Shown here in pieces: positions 1-7,080 of a stretch of DNA of 14,165 nt; the first letter of the stretch is position 1; every line of letters starts with the position of its first letter. The stretch is taken from positions 1-14,165 of the forward strand of contig CAYNBI010000096.1 in NCBI GenBank assembly GCA_964395315.1. Direction: 5' to 3'. A program made the position numbers and the translations under genes. This DNA comes from CAVORB01 sp964395315 (lineage in GTDB: Bacteria > Pseudomonadota > Gammaproteobacteria > Chromatiales > Chromatiaceae). The notes below the pieces were generated by a model that searched no databases, was not told where the DNA came from, and saw nothing but the letters and a program-made list of their open reading frames with translations.

Positions 1-433
1 GACTCCTCTCCCCTGGATCTTTCCCTGGTCGCAACGGATTGCCTGTCGGGGATGGCGGCATTCTCCGTGTTCAGGGCGGAGCCGTTGCGACGGTCGCAGA
101 GGCAGGCTTACCTCTATTCGACACTGCGACGTCAACTCCTTCGCGGAGGCTGACCCGTTACAGTGCCTCCTGCCCCCAAATTCAGGATAGATCTCGACCT
201 TAACTGCTCGCGCCGCTCGCGGTGCACCTTCTGTAAGGGTTCTGTAATTTTTATGTGTAAAGAACAGCTGGTCCGGAAGGGCGGGCCGCGCTGGGTGATG
301 GTTCAGCGGGCCGGTCAGGCGAGTCGGATCAATCGGACCGCAGACTTGTCCGGCGATGTCGAGGTGTGTGCGGATGCAGGTCCCCGTTGACGCGATTGGA
401 CAGCCCGCGCCGCCCGGTTACATCGACCACAAA
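1..433. other. Left-edge region without a convincing gene; clustered inverted repeats
   Basis: No reading frame here looks coding: the short frames have shadow-like composition and no good ribosome binding site. A perfect 10-base inverted repeat pairs 28-37 with 82-91, and inside it lie two smaller stems (40-43 with 57-60, and 63-67 with 77-81), which together could fold as a three-way junction. A second nested set pairs 122-126 with 161-165, 131-134 with 151-154, and 136-139 with 145-148. The kinase gene ends at 434 on the minus strand, so part of this stretch is its 3' flank, but I see no hairpin followed by a T-run. From about 170 to 433 I see nothing else. Whether the pairing reflects a structured RNA or chance in GC-rich DNA is undecided. 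Confidence 0.35.
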
Positions 434-3076
434 CTAAGCGGTGTGCGCATAAAGCAAGCGCTGAACTGCGTCTCGAAGCTGCTCGTCGGTGTAGGGTTTT
501 TGCAGGAAGGGCGGCTGATCACCGCCGGCCCCCTCCTCGGAGGCCCAGTCTCGCGCAAAGCCGCTTGTTAGCAGTACCTTCAGCCCGGGGCGGCGGCTTT
601 GCGCCCAGAGCCCGAGCTTGAGGCCGTCAAGCTCGCCAGGCATGACCAGGTCCGTGAACAGCAGGTCGATATGCGTGTCCTGCTCGAGAAGGCGGGCGGC
701 ACCATCCGCGTTATCTGCCTCGATCACCTCGTAGCCGAGCTCGGACAGGGTGCGCACGGCGGTTCGGCGGGTCCGCTGTTCGTCCTCCACGACAAGGACC
801 GTCGCCCTTTCCCTGGCCTGTCCTTCCGAGTCTCGATCCGGTCGTGGTTCACCCTCCACCTGTTCTGCGGGGGTGGCTTCCGGAAGGTAGATCGAGACGG
901 AGGTTCCCTCGCCGGGAGCACTTGTGATCACGAGGTCACCGCCGGATTGCTGGGCGAATCCCAGCGCGCTGCTCAGGCCGAGGCCACTGCCCTTGCCCAT
1001 GGGTTTGGTCGAGTAGAAGGGCTCCACCGCACGCTGCACAATCTCCGGTGTCATCCCAATCCCGGTGTCGGCGATGCTCACGACGACGTAGGACCCGGTC
1101 GCCAACCCAGGGGGGCTCTGCGCCTCGCCGGCAACGATGTGCTCCCGCCTCGCCTCGATCGTCAGCGTGCCGCCGTTCGGCATCGCATCCCGCGCATTGA
1201 TGGTGAGGTTGAGGATTGTGTTCTCGAGCTGCTGGCGGTCGACGCGCACCGGGAGTGGTACTGCACCGCGGTGCAGCACCAGCTCGATACCCTCACCACT
1301 CACCCGGCGCAGGAACCGGCAGGTGTGCTCGATGAATTCTCCGAGCTCCATCCACTGCGGCTCCAGGGGCTGCCGGCGGGCGAAAGCCAGCAGGCGTCGG
1401 GTGAGCGAGGCCGCGTCCCGTGCGGCGGAATTGGCGTCCGCGATGAGCTCCGCGGTCTCGGCGCCCCTAGCCTGAAGGAAATGGAGGTTGGTTAGGATGA
1501 TTGTGATCAGGTTGTTGAAATCGTGCGCGATACCGCCTGTGAGCTGCCCCACGACCTCCATCTTCTGGGCGTGCAGGAGCTGCGCGTCCCTGGCCTTGCG
1601 CTCGGTGATGTCGGTAAAGGTAACCACGTTGCCCACCGTGGTCCCGTCCCTCACCATGGGGTACGAGCGGCACTCCGCTGGGAAGCTCGATCCGTCGGCG
1701 CGCCAGAAGAGCTCGTTGTCGAAGCAGCCGACCGTATTGTCGCGGAAGGCCCTGTAGATCGGGCAGTCGTTTGGCGGCAGCGGGGTGCCGTCGCGGCAGG
1801 TATGGTGGATGAGGGCGTGCATCTTCCGCCCGAGCAGCGCGGCTTCGTCCGGGTAGCCCAGCATGTGGGCGGCGGCGCGGTTGACGAAGGTGCACCGGCC
1901 CTGGTTGTCCATGCCGAATATGCCCTCGCCGGTGGAGGCCATGATCAGATCGAGCTCCTGCTCGCGTCGATGCAGGGTAACGTCGGCGGTCACGTCGAGG
2001 GCCGACGCAGCGACGCTCTGGTACCCGTCCTCGGTGCTGGGTATCAGAGTCGACAGGATCACGGTCAGGTCCCTTCCGTCCAGGCTCCTGACTGGGAAGG
2101 TGCGGGTGAGGAGCGCCTCGCGGCCTTCCCACAGCGCTCGGACCTGGTCGGAAGCTAGGTCGCCTGCGGCGGGCAGGAAGAATCCCTGGAACCAGGCCAC
2201 GAACTCCTCGTCCGATCGGGCGCCGAAGAGCTTCAGGGCTGCGGAGTTCGCCTCCTTGATCCTGACCATCCCGGAAAGCCGCGGCAATGCCTCGGGGTGG
2301 GCGTCAAGGTAAGGACCGAGGTCCGCCACCCCCGACTCCCGGAGGGCGCGCAGACTCCCGGCGACCGGGGAGAAGTCCTGTTCCCAAATAGGTACCGGTG
2401 CGGAACAGAAAATGCGCTGATAGCGATGCTCGGACTCCGTGAGGTGCCTGACGAGCGGATTGGTGAGACGCAGAAAGAGCATGGTACCGATGATGACCAG
2501 CACCAGGGCCAGCCCGATCACCATGGCTGCGCCCCGAAGGAAGGGCGCGCGAATGTTCTCGAGATCCATCTTCGCCACCACGCCCGCGTTGAGGACCGGC
2601 ACTGGTTCGTAGGCGGCGAGGACCTCGACGCCGCGGTAGTCCAGTCCGATCATGGAGCCGGAATCACCCGACAAGGCACGCCGCATAGGCTCGGCGAGAT
2701 CGGAAGCGAAGGGGATGGGCTCGATGTCCTGCGCCACGACGCGCCCATGGGTGACGAGGAAGACGATGTCGTCATTGCGCCGCTGGGCGACGGTGATCTC
2801 GGCGATCTGGCCGACGCTCGGGTAGTGATCGAAGGCGTTCTTGATCTGCGAGAGCGTGGCGGCTTCAGGGGTCAGCGGGCTCCCCCAGTGTTGCGCGCGG
2901 TCGAAGCGCGCGACCGACTCCATCAGGTGCGCTTGATCGTGCACGTTCTGCAGCAGGTGGGCACGTTCCTGCTCAAAGGCGGTCCGGTAGAGCACGGCGA
3001 TGGCGACCGCCGTGCTGACCGTGACCGCCGCCATCATGATCACGATCAACCAGACGATGCGCTTGCTTTCGGTCAC
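434..3076 (-). CDS. Hybrid sensor histidine kinase with PAS domains and a C-terminal receiver
   Basis: Membrane-bound kinase of 880 residues. Transmembrane segments lie at about residues 8-30 and 183-203 and enclose a periplasmic sensing region of roughly 150 residues. A degenerate PAS-like region (about 215-365) and a clearer PAS domain (about 375-495, ending TDITERK) follow. The dimerisation/phosphoacceptor motif GGIAHDFNN places the phospho-histidine at H518. The ATPase domain shows the N box (N623-D630), the G1 box DTGIGM (670-675) and the G2 box GKGSGLG (694-700). A receiver domain (about 758-880) has the acidic pocket E764/D765, phosphoacceptor D809, T837 and K860, all intact. No Hpt domain is visible, so the final phosphate acceptor is unknown. 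The start is a GTG at 3076 with a strong GGGAGG site at 3081-3086, four bases upstream. It diverges from an OmpR-type regulator, which may or may not be its partner. The signal sensed cannot be told from sequence. Confidence 0.93.
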   Translation of the reverse strand: MTESKRIVWLIVIMMAAVTVSTAVAIAVLYRTAFEQERAHLLQNVHDQAHLMESVARFDRAQHWGSPLTPEAATLSQIKNAFDHYPSVGQIAEITVAQRRNDDIVFLVTHGRVVAQDIEPIPFASDLAEPMRRALSGDSGSMIGLDYRGVEVLAAYEPVPVLNAGVVAKMDLENIRAPFLRGAAMVIGLALVLVIIGTMLFLRLTNPLVRHLTESEHRYQRIFCSAPVPIWEQDFSPVAGSLRALRESGVADLGPYLDAHPEALPRLSGMVRIKEANSAALKLFGARSDEEFVAWFQGFFLPAAGDLASDQVRALWEGREALLTRTFPVRSLDGRDLTVILSTLIPSTEDGYQSVAASALDVTADVTLHRREQELDLIMASTGEGIFGMDNQGRCTFVNRAAAHMLGYPDEAALLGRKMHALIHHTCRDGTPLPPNDCPIYRAFRDNTVGCFDNELFWRADGSSFPAECRSYPMVRDGTTVGNVVTFTDITERKARDAQLLHAQKMEVVGQLTGGIAHDFNNLITIILTNLHFLQARGAETAELIADANSAARDAASLTRRLLAFARRQPLEPQWMELGEFIEHTCRFLRRVSGEGIELVLHRGAVPLPVRVDRQQLENTILNLTINARDAMPNGGTLTIEARREHIVAGEAQSPPGLATGSYVVVSIADTGIGMTPEIVQRAVEPFYSTKPMGKGSGLGLSSALGFAQQSGGDLVITSAPGEGTSVSIYLPEATPAEQVEGEPRPDRDSEGQARERATVLVVEDEQRTRRTAVRTLSELGYEVIEADNADGAARLLEQDTHIDLLFTDLVMPGELDGLKLGLWAQSRRPGLKVLLTSGFARDWASEEGAGGDQPPFLQKPYTDEQLRDAVQRLLYAHTA

Positions 3077-3137
3077 CTATCCTCCCGGCGGTGGCGCGCG
3101 TCTGCCCCATTCCGACAGTTGCAACACCACATGCTTC

Positions 3138-3166
3138 AGAATAGCTTGACAGGGTCTGATTGTCAG
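3138..3166 (-). promoter_or_regulatory. Candidate sigma-70 promoter for the sensor kinase gene
   Basis: Read on the minus strand, CTGACA (3161-3166, five of six matches to the -35 consensus) is followed after exactly 17 bases by TATTCT (3138-3143, four of six matches to the -10 consensus). It lies about 62 bases upstream of the kinase GTG start. No equally good promoter is visible for the divergent regulator gene: a plus-strand TTGACA at 3146-3151 has no -10 partner at the right distance. Confidence 0.5.
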
Positions 3167-3167
3167 A
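3147..3167. promoter_or_regulatory. Overlapping inverted repeats, candidate operator between divergent genes
   Basis: TGACA (3147-3151) is mirrored by TGTCA (3161-3165), and TCTGA (3155-3159) by TCAGA (3163-3167) around a three-base centre. The repeats fall within the spacer and -35 box of the candidate kinase promoter, where a bound regulator would be expected to act. Binding by the adjacent response regulator is inference; OmpR-type regulators more often bind direct repeats. Confidence 0.3.
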
Positions 3168-3328
3168 GGGAGCGAACGATGTCGCAGCCGTCCCGCGGGC
3201 ATTGCCGGCGGCTGGTCGGAGTGCGTTGCCGCGTGCGTTTGCCGCGGCGACGGGATGCCTGTAGTCTCGCCGACGGGTATCCGGTTCGCGCAGCGTTTGC
3301 GCATCGGCGCAGAGGGAATAAGGAGTAG

Positions 3329-4048
3329 ATGTCCGCCGCACCCAGCATCTTGATCGTCGACGACGACCCGCGGCTCTGCCGGGCCTTGGCAAGGTACTTT
3401 GAGCGGGAGGGATACGGTGTTCGAACCGCCACCAGCGGCGGGGAGATGCGCCAGAAGCTGGCCCTGGAACGCCCCGATCTCGTGCTGCTCGATCTGATGC
3501 TGCCGGACGAGGACGGTTTCAGCCTGGCCCGGGAGCTGCGGGCACATTCGGATATAGCGGTCGTTATTTTGACGGGGAAGGCCGACACGGTGGACAAGGT
3601 CGTGGGCCTTGAGCTCGGCGCCGACGACTATGTCACCAAGCCCTTCGACGAGCGCGAGCTGCTTGCCCGGGTGCGCAGCGTTCTCCGCCGCGCGTCGGCG
3701 GGCAAGCCGGGGACCACGGACGCCGGCGGCACTGTGGCCCGTTTTGCCGGGTGGACGCTGGACTTGGGTTCTTATGAGCTTACCTCGCCCGCAGGGGAAC
3801 CGGTCAGCCTGACCCCGCACGAGTTTGAACTGCTCGCCGCCTTTGCTCGCCACCCCAATCGTGTACTCACACGCGACGCCATCATGGATCTCATAGCGGG
3901 ACGCAACTGGTCTCCGGAGGACCGCAGCGTAGACGTCCTGGTCGGCAAGCTGCGGAAGAAGATCGAGGAAGACCCGCAGAACCCGCGTCTGATCGAGACC
4001 GTCCGCGGCGTGGGTTACAAGCTGAGCGCGCGCGCCACGTTCGAGTAG
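3329..4048 (+). CDS. OmpR/PhoB-family response regulator
   Basis: Cytoplasmic transcription factor of 239 residues, the usual length for the family. The N-terminal receiver (about 5-118) has the acidic triad DDD (11-13), phosphoacceptor D55 in LLDLMLPDEDG, T82 in LTGK and K104 in YVTKPF, so it should be phosphorylatable. The C-terminal winged-helix DNA-binding domain (about 135-236) shows SLTPHEFELL, the recognition-helix region RSVDVLVGKLRKKIE and the terminal VRGVGYKL hairpin. The start is supported by AAGGAG at 3320-3325. It diverges from the hybrid sensor kinase, suggesting a shared pathway, although that kinase carries its own receiver. It converges on the downstream hydrolase with only 27 bases between the stop codons. 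The target genes are not evident beyond the palindromic site in the upstream region. Confidence 0.93.
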   Translation: MSAAPSILIVDDDPRLCRALARYFEREGYGVRTATSGGEMRQKLALERPDLVLLDLMLPDEDGFSLARELRAHSDIAVVILTGKADTVDKVVGLELGADDYVTKPFDERELLARVRSVLRRASAGKPGTTDAGGTVARFAGWTLDLGSYELTSPAGEPVSLTPHEFELLAAFARHPNRVLTRDAIMDLIAGRNWSPEDRSVDVLVGKLRKKIEEDPQNPRLIETVRGVGYKLSARATFE

Positions 4049-4075
4049 CCCGTTGGCCGGTTCGCCGCCCCGGCT

Positions 4076-4936
4076 TCAGAGGAACTGCGCCACCAGGTCG
4101 GAGACCTCCGGTGAGCGCAGATAGCCGAACGACTTGTGCTCGTTGGGCTTGCCGCTCTTTCCCACGTACTCGTTGCAGACCATCTGGTCGCGCACGTGGA
4201 CCAGCCTGCTGTTCTCGTCGTACTCGTCCGCGAGGTGGCTGTCCACACAGACGTAATCCTGCGGGTCGGAGAAGTTGACCCAGGCTCGGGACACGCAGGA
4301 GGGCGTGCGCAGGCGTTCGTTGTGCTCGGTGATGATGTTGCCCTTCACCGCGGTCAGGCCGAGCGGCGAGCCCATGGTGACGAAGTGCTCGATGGTGAGC
4401 CCCGCGTGCCGCTCGGATCGCCCGAGATCCCGCAACACGTCGTAGGCGACGATCGTGCCCATGGAGTGGGAGAGCAGCAGGATTTCGTCGTGCTTGTGCG
4501 CCTCGATCAGGTCGATCAGCCGTTGCTGTATGAGGGAGCGCCTGGACGCGTTGCCGTAATAGTCGCCGAGATCGGTCATGACCTTGCGCAGCACGGTCTT
4601 GGCCAGCTTGGAGAAGATCGCGCTGTTCTCCTCCAACCAGTCGATCGGGTTGTCGGCCCAACTTCCGAAGGTCCCGCGAATGCGGTCCACCATGCGCCGC
4701 CGATAGCGCTGCGGGTCCGTCTTGGCCGGGAGGTAGGGCTCGTCGTTGTCCTTGTCCTTCAGCGGTCGCTTGTGGCACACATCGCTGTAATAGGCCATCT
4801 TGACCGGAATACTGCCGAGACTGGTCCCCAGGTTTCTCTCCAGCCCCTCGTTGATCGAGGTTGTCCACCAGCTCGTGAGCGTCTTGGGCTCCGGCTTGTT
4901 GGCGCGTCCGTGGACACAGATGATCACTTTTGCCAT
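4076..4936 (-). CDS. Alpha/beta-hydrolase-fold protein, lipase/esterase-like
   Basis: Predicted 286-residue serine hydrolase. The chosen start is the ATG at 4936, because MAKVIICVHG begins the first strand and its HG oxyanion motif, and an AGGAG site lies at 4946-4950; a longer in-frame extension to 5116 has no such support. The nucleophile elbow reads LLSHSMGT with S158 as the likely nucleophile; the usual first glycine of GxSxG is serine here. D224 or D227 (NFSDPQD) and H267 (NEHKSF) are plausible remaining members of the triad. The tract at residues 54-100 is rich in charged residues and may form a lid or cap. There is no signal peptide, so it is probably cytoplasmic. Substrate unknown. 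It stands alone, convergent with the response regulator and divergent from the Nudix gene. Confidence 0.8.
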   Translation of the reverse strand: MAKVIICVHGRANKPEPKTLTSWWTTSINEGLERNLGTSLGSIPVKMAYYSDVCHKRPLKDKDNDEPYLPAKTDPQRYRRRMVDRIRGTFGSWADNPIDWLEENSAIFSKLAKTVLRKVMTDLGDYYGNASRRSLIQQRLIDLIEAHKHDEILLLSHSMGTIVAYDVLRDLGRSERHAGLTIEHFVTMGSPLGLTAVKGNIITEHNERLRTPSCVSRAWVNFSDPQDYVCVDSHLADEYDENSRLVHVRDQMVCNEYVGKSGKPNEHKSFGYLRSPEVSDLVAQFL

Positions 4937-5076
4937 TGCAGTCTTCTCCTCTCGTTGGCGCGGGGTACCGGAACCTTTGTACGAGGTATAGCCCAAAACG
5001 CGAAAAGGGCTGCCCCGGGGAACGCCGCGGCGCATGGATCTCCCGCTTTCGCCTATCGCCGGAGCCGCCGGGGCAC

Positions 5077-5082
5077 TAAAAT
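5077..5082 (+). promoter_or_regulatory. Possible -10 element for the Nudix-to-symporter gene run
   Basis: TAAAAT matches the -10 consensus at five of six positions and stands out in GC-rich DNA 42 bases upstream of the Nudix start. No convincing -35 box lies 16-18 bases further upstream, so this is only a weak candidate. Confidence 0.25.
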
Positions 5083-5124
5083 CGGGACCTTGCGGTTCCG
5101 CCTTGCCGCCGACCACAGCGTACG

Positions 5125-5538
5125 ATGCAAACCAAACCCGACTACTTCTACCGCCAGTCGGCGGTCATCCCTTTCCGAAACGGGCCTTCCGGGCTCGAGG
5201 TGCTGTTGATCACCAGCCGCAAGCGTCGCCGCTGGATCGTCCCCAAGGGCGTCGTCGAGCCGGACCTGAGCGCCGCCGAATCCGCCGCGAACGAGGCCTT
5301 CGAGGAGGCTGGCCTGCATGGCCGCGTGCTGCCCGCGCCGCTCGGCAGCTACGAGTACGAGAAGTGGGGCGGAACCTGCCGGGTCGAGGTCTACGCCATG
5401 GCGGTCGAGCGGGAGCTCGATGACTGGCCGGAGGCATTTCGCGACCGCGCGTGGCTGACGACCGCCGAGGCCGCGGAGCGCGTGGACGAGCCGGTCCTGA
5501 AGGACCTCGTCGGGCGCCTGTCCGCCCTCATCACTTGA
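5125..5538 (+). CDS. Nudix hydrolase
   Basis: Predicted 137-residue, single-domain enzyme that hydrolyses a nucleoside diphosphate linked to some other group, needing a divalent metal. The Nudix box occupies about residues 49-71 and ends NEAFEEAGL. The metal-binding glutamates of the core (NE and EE) are present, but the consensus arginine before the first glutamate is asparagine and the earlier box glutamate is leucine. The flanking RRRWIVPKG and a later YEYEKW segment resemble the group of bacterial Nudix proteins related to diphosphoinositol-polyphosphate/diadenosine-polyphosphate hydrolases, so such a substrate is possible but not shown. No Shine-Dalgarno sequence is obvious before this ATG. 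It is the first gene of a plus-strand run and is followed after 61 bases by a cytochrome gene of unrelated function. Confidence 0.85.
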   Translation: MQTKPDYFYRQSAVIPFRNGPSGLEVLLITSRKRRRWIVPKGVVEPDLSAAESAANEAFEEAGLHGRVLPAPLGSYEYEKWGGTCRVEVYAMAVERELDDWPEAFRDRAWLTTAEAAERVDEPVLKDLVGRLSALIT

Positions 5539-5599
5539 AAACAGGGCGCACCGGCCTGCATAGTGCCCGGGCCGCTCAATACCCACCAGGAGATTCGAC

Positions 5600-6040
5600 A
5601 TGCCGACAATACGCCACTTTGCAGCGCCCGCCATCCTGTTGTTCTCGGTCGGCGTCCAGGCCGACGTGGAAAAGGCCGTTGACTACCGGCAGGCGGTGAT
5701 GAACGTCTTCGCCTGGAATGTCACCTCCATGCGGGACATGGTGAAGGGCGAGACCGCGTTCGATGCCGCCGTTTTTGCCCGCCACGCCAAGGACCTTGCC
5801 TCCGCCGCTCAGCTGGAGCTGATGGCCGCCTTCCCCGAGGACTCGATCAACGACGAGAGCGATGCCCGCGAGGAGATCTGGCTCGATTTCAAGAAATTCC
5901 AGGACAAGCACCAGGCACTGCGAGAGCAATCGGCCAAGCTCGCCGAGGTCGCCGCCGGGGGTGACGAGGCGGCAATGAAGGAGCAGTTCGGCGCAGCCGC
6001 CAAGACCTGCAAGGGCTGCCACGACGACTTCAAGGATTGA
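5600..6040 (+). CDS. Class II c-type cytochrome (cytochrome c'/c-556 family)
   Basis: Exported haem protein of 146 residues. Residues 1-21 form a signal peptide (hydrophobic AAPAILLFSVG, then VQA before the probable cleavage site). The mature part is predicted to be a four-helix bundle with the single haem site CKGCH at 137-141, next to the C terminus, as is typical of class II cytochromes. The YRQAVM segment near the mature N terminus (29-34) matches the place where low-spin c-556 members carry the sixth-ligand methionine, so M34 may be an axial ligand; five-coordinate c' behaviour is the alternative. It should work in the periplasm in electron transfer or binding of small gases. A good AGGAG site lies at 5588-5592, seven bases before the ATG. 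Its redox partner is not in the window. Confidence 0.92.
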   Translation: MPTIRHFAAPAILLFSVGVQADVEKAVDYRQAVMNVFAWNVTSMRDMVKGETAFDAAVFARHAKDLASAAQLELMAAFPEDSINDESDAREEIWLDFKKFQDKHQALREQSAKLAEVAAGGDEAAMKEQFGAAAKTCKGCHDDFKD

Positions 6041-6068
6041 CGGTCTCGCGCGGCCCTGTGCTAGAGGC

Positions 6069-7031
6069 ATGAAGCCCGCGCGCGGCGTTCTGCTGGACCT
6101 CGCCACCATCGATCGCGGAGACGTGGACCTGGCGGCCTTGCGCGGCGCCTGCGGTGCCTGGACCCTGCACGAACGCACCTCGCCGGAGCAGACGGGAGGC
6201 CGGCTTGCCGGAGCAGGGGTGGTGGTCACGAACAAGGTGGTCCTGGACCGGGATCACCTCCGCTCGACCCCTTCGCTGAAGTTGGTGTGCGTGGCAGCGA
6301 CCGGCACCAACAACGTGGATCTGGAGGCGGCGCGCGAGCTTGGCATCGCGGTCGCGAACGTCACCGCCTACGCTACGCCGGCGGTCGTCCAGCACGTGTT
6401 CGCGCTGATGCTGGCCCATGCCACGCGCCTTGCGGAATACCAAAAGGCGGTCCGCGACGGCGCCTGGGCCCGTAGCGACCAATTCTGCCTGCTCGACTAT
6501 CCGATTCGCGAGCTGGCAAGTCTCACCCTGGGCATCGTCGGATACGGCGAGCTGGGCCGGGGGGTGGCGAAGGTCGCGGAGGCATTCGGCATGCAGGTGC
6601 TGGTCGCCCAACGCCCGGGCGGCCCCGCCGAGGCGGGGCGGTTGCCGCTCGCGGATCTGCTTCCTCGGGTGGACGTCCTCAGTCTCCATTGCCCCCTGAC
6701 GGAGACCACCCGCAACCTGATCGGCGGGGCCGAGCTGGCCCTGATGCGCCGCGATGCCCTCCTGATCAACACCGCCCGCGGCGGCATCGTGGACGAGCGG
6801 GCGCTTGCCGATGCGCTGCGCCGGGGCGTGATCGGCGGTGCCGCCGTGGATGTGCTCTCGGTCGAGCCCCCGCGGGACGGCAACCCGCTACTCGATCCCG
6901 CCCTCCCGAACCTGATCGTCACCCCGCACACCGCCTGGGCGAGCCGCGAGTCCCGCCAGCGGTTGATCGACGAGGTGGCGGCCAACATCCACGCCTTCGC
7001 CGGCGGCACCGCCAGAAACCGCGTCGTCTGA
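6069..7031 (+). CDS. D-2-hydroxyacid dehydrogenase, glycerate dehydrogenase/hydroxypyruvate reductase type
   Basis: Cytoplasmic oxidoreductase of 320 residues, the normal length for the family, interconverting a 2-oxo acid and a D-2-hydroxy acid; hydroxypyruvate/glycerate is the likely pair. The nucleotide-binding loop is GYGELG (158-163). Catalytic residues are R237 in INTARGG, E266 in DVLSVEPP and H287 in TPHTAW. The second strand of the Rossmann fold ends VLVAQRPGG, lacking the aspartate that usually selects NADH, so use of NADPH or dual specificity is plausible. The N-terminal substrate domain has the CVAATGTNNVDL segment seen in glycerate dehydrogenases. It begins 28 bases after the cytochrome stop codon, with a weak purine-rich site (AGAGG) just upstream, and is followed after 49 bases by an amino-acid symporter. 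A shared role in serine/glycine carbon flow is possible but unproven. Confidence 0.88.
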   Translation: MKPARGVLLDLATIDRGDVDLAALRGACGAWTLHERTSPEQTGGRLAGAGVVVTNKVVLDRDHLRSTPSLKLVCVAATGTNNVDLEAARELGIAVANVTAYATPAVVQHVFALMLAHATRLAEYQKAVRDGAWARSDQFCLLDYPIRELASLTLGIVGYGELGRGVAKVAEAFGMQVLVAQRPGGPAEAGRLPLADLLPRVDVLSLHCPLTETTRNLIGGAELALMRRDALLINTARGGIVDERALADALRRGVIGGAAVDVLSVEPPRDGNPLLDPALPNLIVTPHTAWASRESRQRLIDEVAANIHAFAGGTARNRVV

Positions 7032-7080
7032 CCTCCCCGCCGGGTTTGCGCACCGCGCGGCGCGGCGTGCAGAATGCGCC

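Noticed and set aside
61..100. An FMN-riboswitch-like TTCAGGGCGG motif
   Set aside because: Only this short stretch matches; the conserved downstream segments are absent and no riboflavin gene follows.
2297..3328. A 343-codon plus-strand open frame ending at the regulator start
   Set aside because: It is antisense to the N-terminal half of the sensor kinase, has a composition rich in Asp, His, Arg and Gly with no recognisable domain, and lacks a good ribosome site.
4937..5116. A 60-codon N-terminal extension of the alpha/beta-hydrolase
   Set aside because: The fold starts at MAKVIICVHG, which has an AGGAG site, and the extension has no domain-like content.
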